Shown: positions 5,871 through 6,544 of the stretch, in pieces
How positions within the stretch are numbered: position 1 is the stretch's first letter
Layout of the letters: each line of letters begins with the position of its first letter
DNA from: Novosphingobium sp. UBA6722
GTDB taxonomy: Bacteria; Pseudomonadota; Alphaproteobacteria; Sphingomonadales; Sphingomonadaceae
Assembly: GCA_002454125.1 (NCBI GenBank)
Contig: DKII01000091.1
Coordinates: 1-6,544 of the forward strand
Direction: 5' to 3'
DNA length: 6,544 bases
Position numbers and translations under genes: made by a program
The notes under the pieces: generated by a model
The model's database searches: none
Seen by the model: the letters and a program-made list of their open reading frames with translations, nothing else
Told to the model about the DNA's origin: nothing

Positions 5871-6544
5871 ATGTTGGGCAAGGAACTTATCTACGCCAGC
5901 AGCGATCAGCGCGACCTAATCAGCAGGCTTGACCGGCTTGCGGTGAACGATGCCGAGGTGATGATCCTGGGTCCGTCTGGCGTGGGCAAGGAGCTTTACG
6001 CCGAATACATCCATCGCAAGAGCAAGCGCCGTGATCGCCCCTTCGTTGCAGTCAATTGCGCCAACCTCTCGCTCGACACGCTGGAAAACGAACTGTTCGG
6101 CCATGCCCGCGGCAGCTTTACCGGGGCCCATTCGACCAGCACCGGGATCGTCGCGGCGGCGGATGGGGGAACGCTGTTCCTCGACGAAATCAACTCGCTC
6201 AGCCTGGGGTGTCAGGCAAAGCTGCTGCGTTTTGCCCAGCTCAAGGAATATCGCCGCCTGGGTGAGGCATTTACCCGCAAGGTCCAGCTCCGGCTGATCT
6301 CGGCCTCCAACCAGGATTTGCGGGCGATGGTCGACCAGGGCCTGTTCCGTGAGGATCTGTTCTATCGGCTGCACGTGTTGCCCGTCACGATCACGCCGCT
6401 GCACGATCGGCCTGAGGATGTGCAGGCGCTGCTGGCGTGGTTTGTGGAGCGCTATGCCGAAGAAAACGGCTTGCCGCAGGTGCGCTTTGATCCCGATGCC
6501 TTGTCCGCAATCGAAACCTATGACTGGCCCGGCAATGTCCGTGA
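5871..6544 (+). CDS. Sigma-54-dependent AAA+ transcriptional activator without N-terminal sensor domain (3' end outside window)
   Basis: The visible 224 codons form a sigma-54 interaction domain that remodels closed RNA polymerase complexes by ATP hydrolysis. Walker A is GPSGVGKE at 34-41, the sigma-54 contact loop is GSFTGA at 81-86 (usual GAFTGA with Ala to Ser), Walker B is TLFLDE at 101-106, and the arginine-finger region is FREDLFYRL with R160 and R166. LHDRPEDV and DWPGNVRE follow near the edge. The AAA+ domain starts within the first residues, so there is no receiver, GAF or PAS domain; motif positions are about two residues earlier than in PspF. The start is well set: an in-frame TGA lies at 5847-5849, ATG 5871 is the first start codon after it, and GGAG lies eight bases upstream. 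A C-terminal HTH domain is expected beyond the window. Sensor-less activators are usually controlled by a partner protein or by their own level. Targets cannot be seen. Confidence 0.93.
   Translation, partial: MLGKELIYASSDQRDLISRLDRLAVNDAEVMILGPSGVGKELYAEYIHRKSKRRDRPFVAVNCANLSLDTLENELFGHARGSFTGAHSTSTGIVAAADGGTLFLDEINSLSLGCQAKLLRFAQLKEYRRLGEAFTRKVQLRLISASNQDLRAMVDQGLFREDLFYRLHVLPVTITPLHDRPEDVQALLAWFVERYAEENGLPQVRFDPDALSAIETYDWPGNVR

Noticed and set aside
5864..5880. TGGCACG resembling a sigma-54 -24 element just before the activator start codon
   Set aside because: The -12 part does not fit: TGGGC appears instead of TTGCW, with GC one base too far. A start from here would lie inside the coding sequence. 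It is probably chance.
5916..6404. Minus-strand open frame of 162 codons
   Set aside because: It is antisense to the sigma-54 activator gene, whose Walker and GAFTGA-type motifs are unambiguous.

Overview
The window looks like chromosomal DNA from a high-GC alphaproteobacterium, most likely a sphingomonad (Sphingomonadales / Erythrobacteraceae type). This is inferred from the codon use, the tRNA-Ser end and the style of the MarR, EmrA, EmrB and amidohydrolase proteins; no taxonomic search was possible. Coding DNA is clearly GC-rich throughout, and the one long non-coding stretch (5580-5870) is much more AT-rich.

Layout, left to right. Positions 1-29 are the 3' end of a plus-strand tRNA, probably tRNA-Ser. 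A short gap follows, holding a weak inverted repeat. Two minus-strand genes come next. The upstream one is a type II 3-dehydroquinate dehydratase homologue (1949-2392). The downstream one is an amidohydrolase of the N-acyl-D-amino-acid deacylase family (start at 1854), whose last ~48 codons have been put out of frame by a one-base shift near 243-249. They lie 94 nt apart on the same strand and could be one transcript.

A compact divergent control region (about 2393-2508) separates them from a plus-strand operon of three tightly packed genes: a MarR-family regulator (2509-2955), an EmrA/HlyD-type membrane fusion protein (2948-4006) and an EmrB-type 14-TM DHA2 drug:H+ antiporter (4011-5579). The control region carries a perfect 14-bp palindrome (2483-2496). 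It sits exactly between a -35-like and a -10-like hexamer, as expected of a MarR autorepression site. The predicted transcript start falls at the MarR ATG, so this mRNA may be leaderless.

After an AT-rich intergenic region, the window ends inside a plus-strand gene for a sigma-54-dependent AAA+ activator with no N-terminal sensor domain (PspF-like layout). Its targets are not in view.

Inferred joint function: the MarR protein probably represses its own efflux operon until a small, likely aromatic or hydrophobic, ligand binds. Because the operator lies in the shared divergent region, it may also affect the dehydroquinase-like and amidohydrolase genes. No dramatic new system is visible. The best leads are the dehydroquinase homologue with two altered substrate-binding positions, the leaderless and possibly shared MarR promoter, the frameshifted amidohydrolase and the sensor-less sigma-54 activator.
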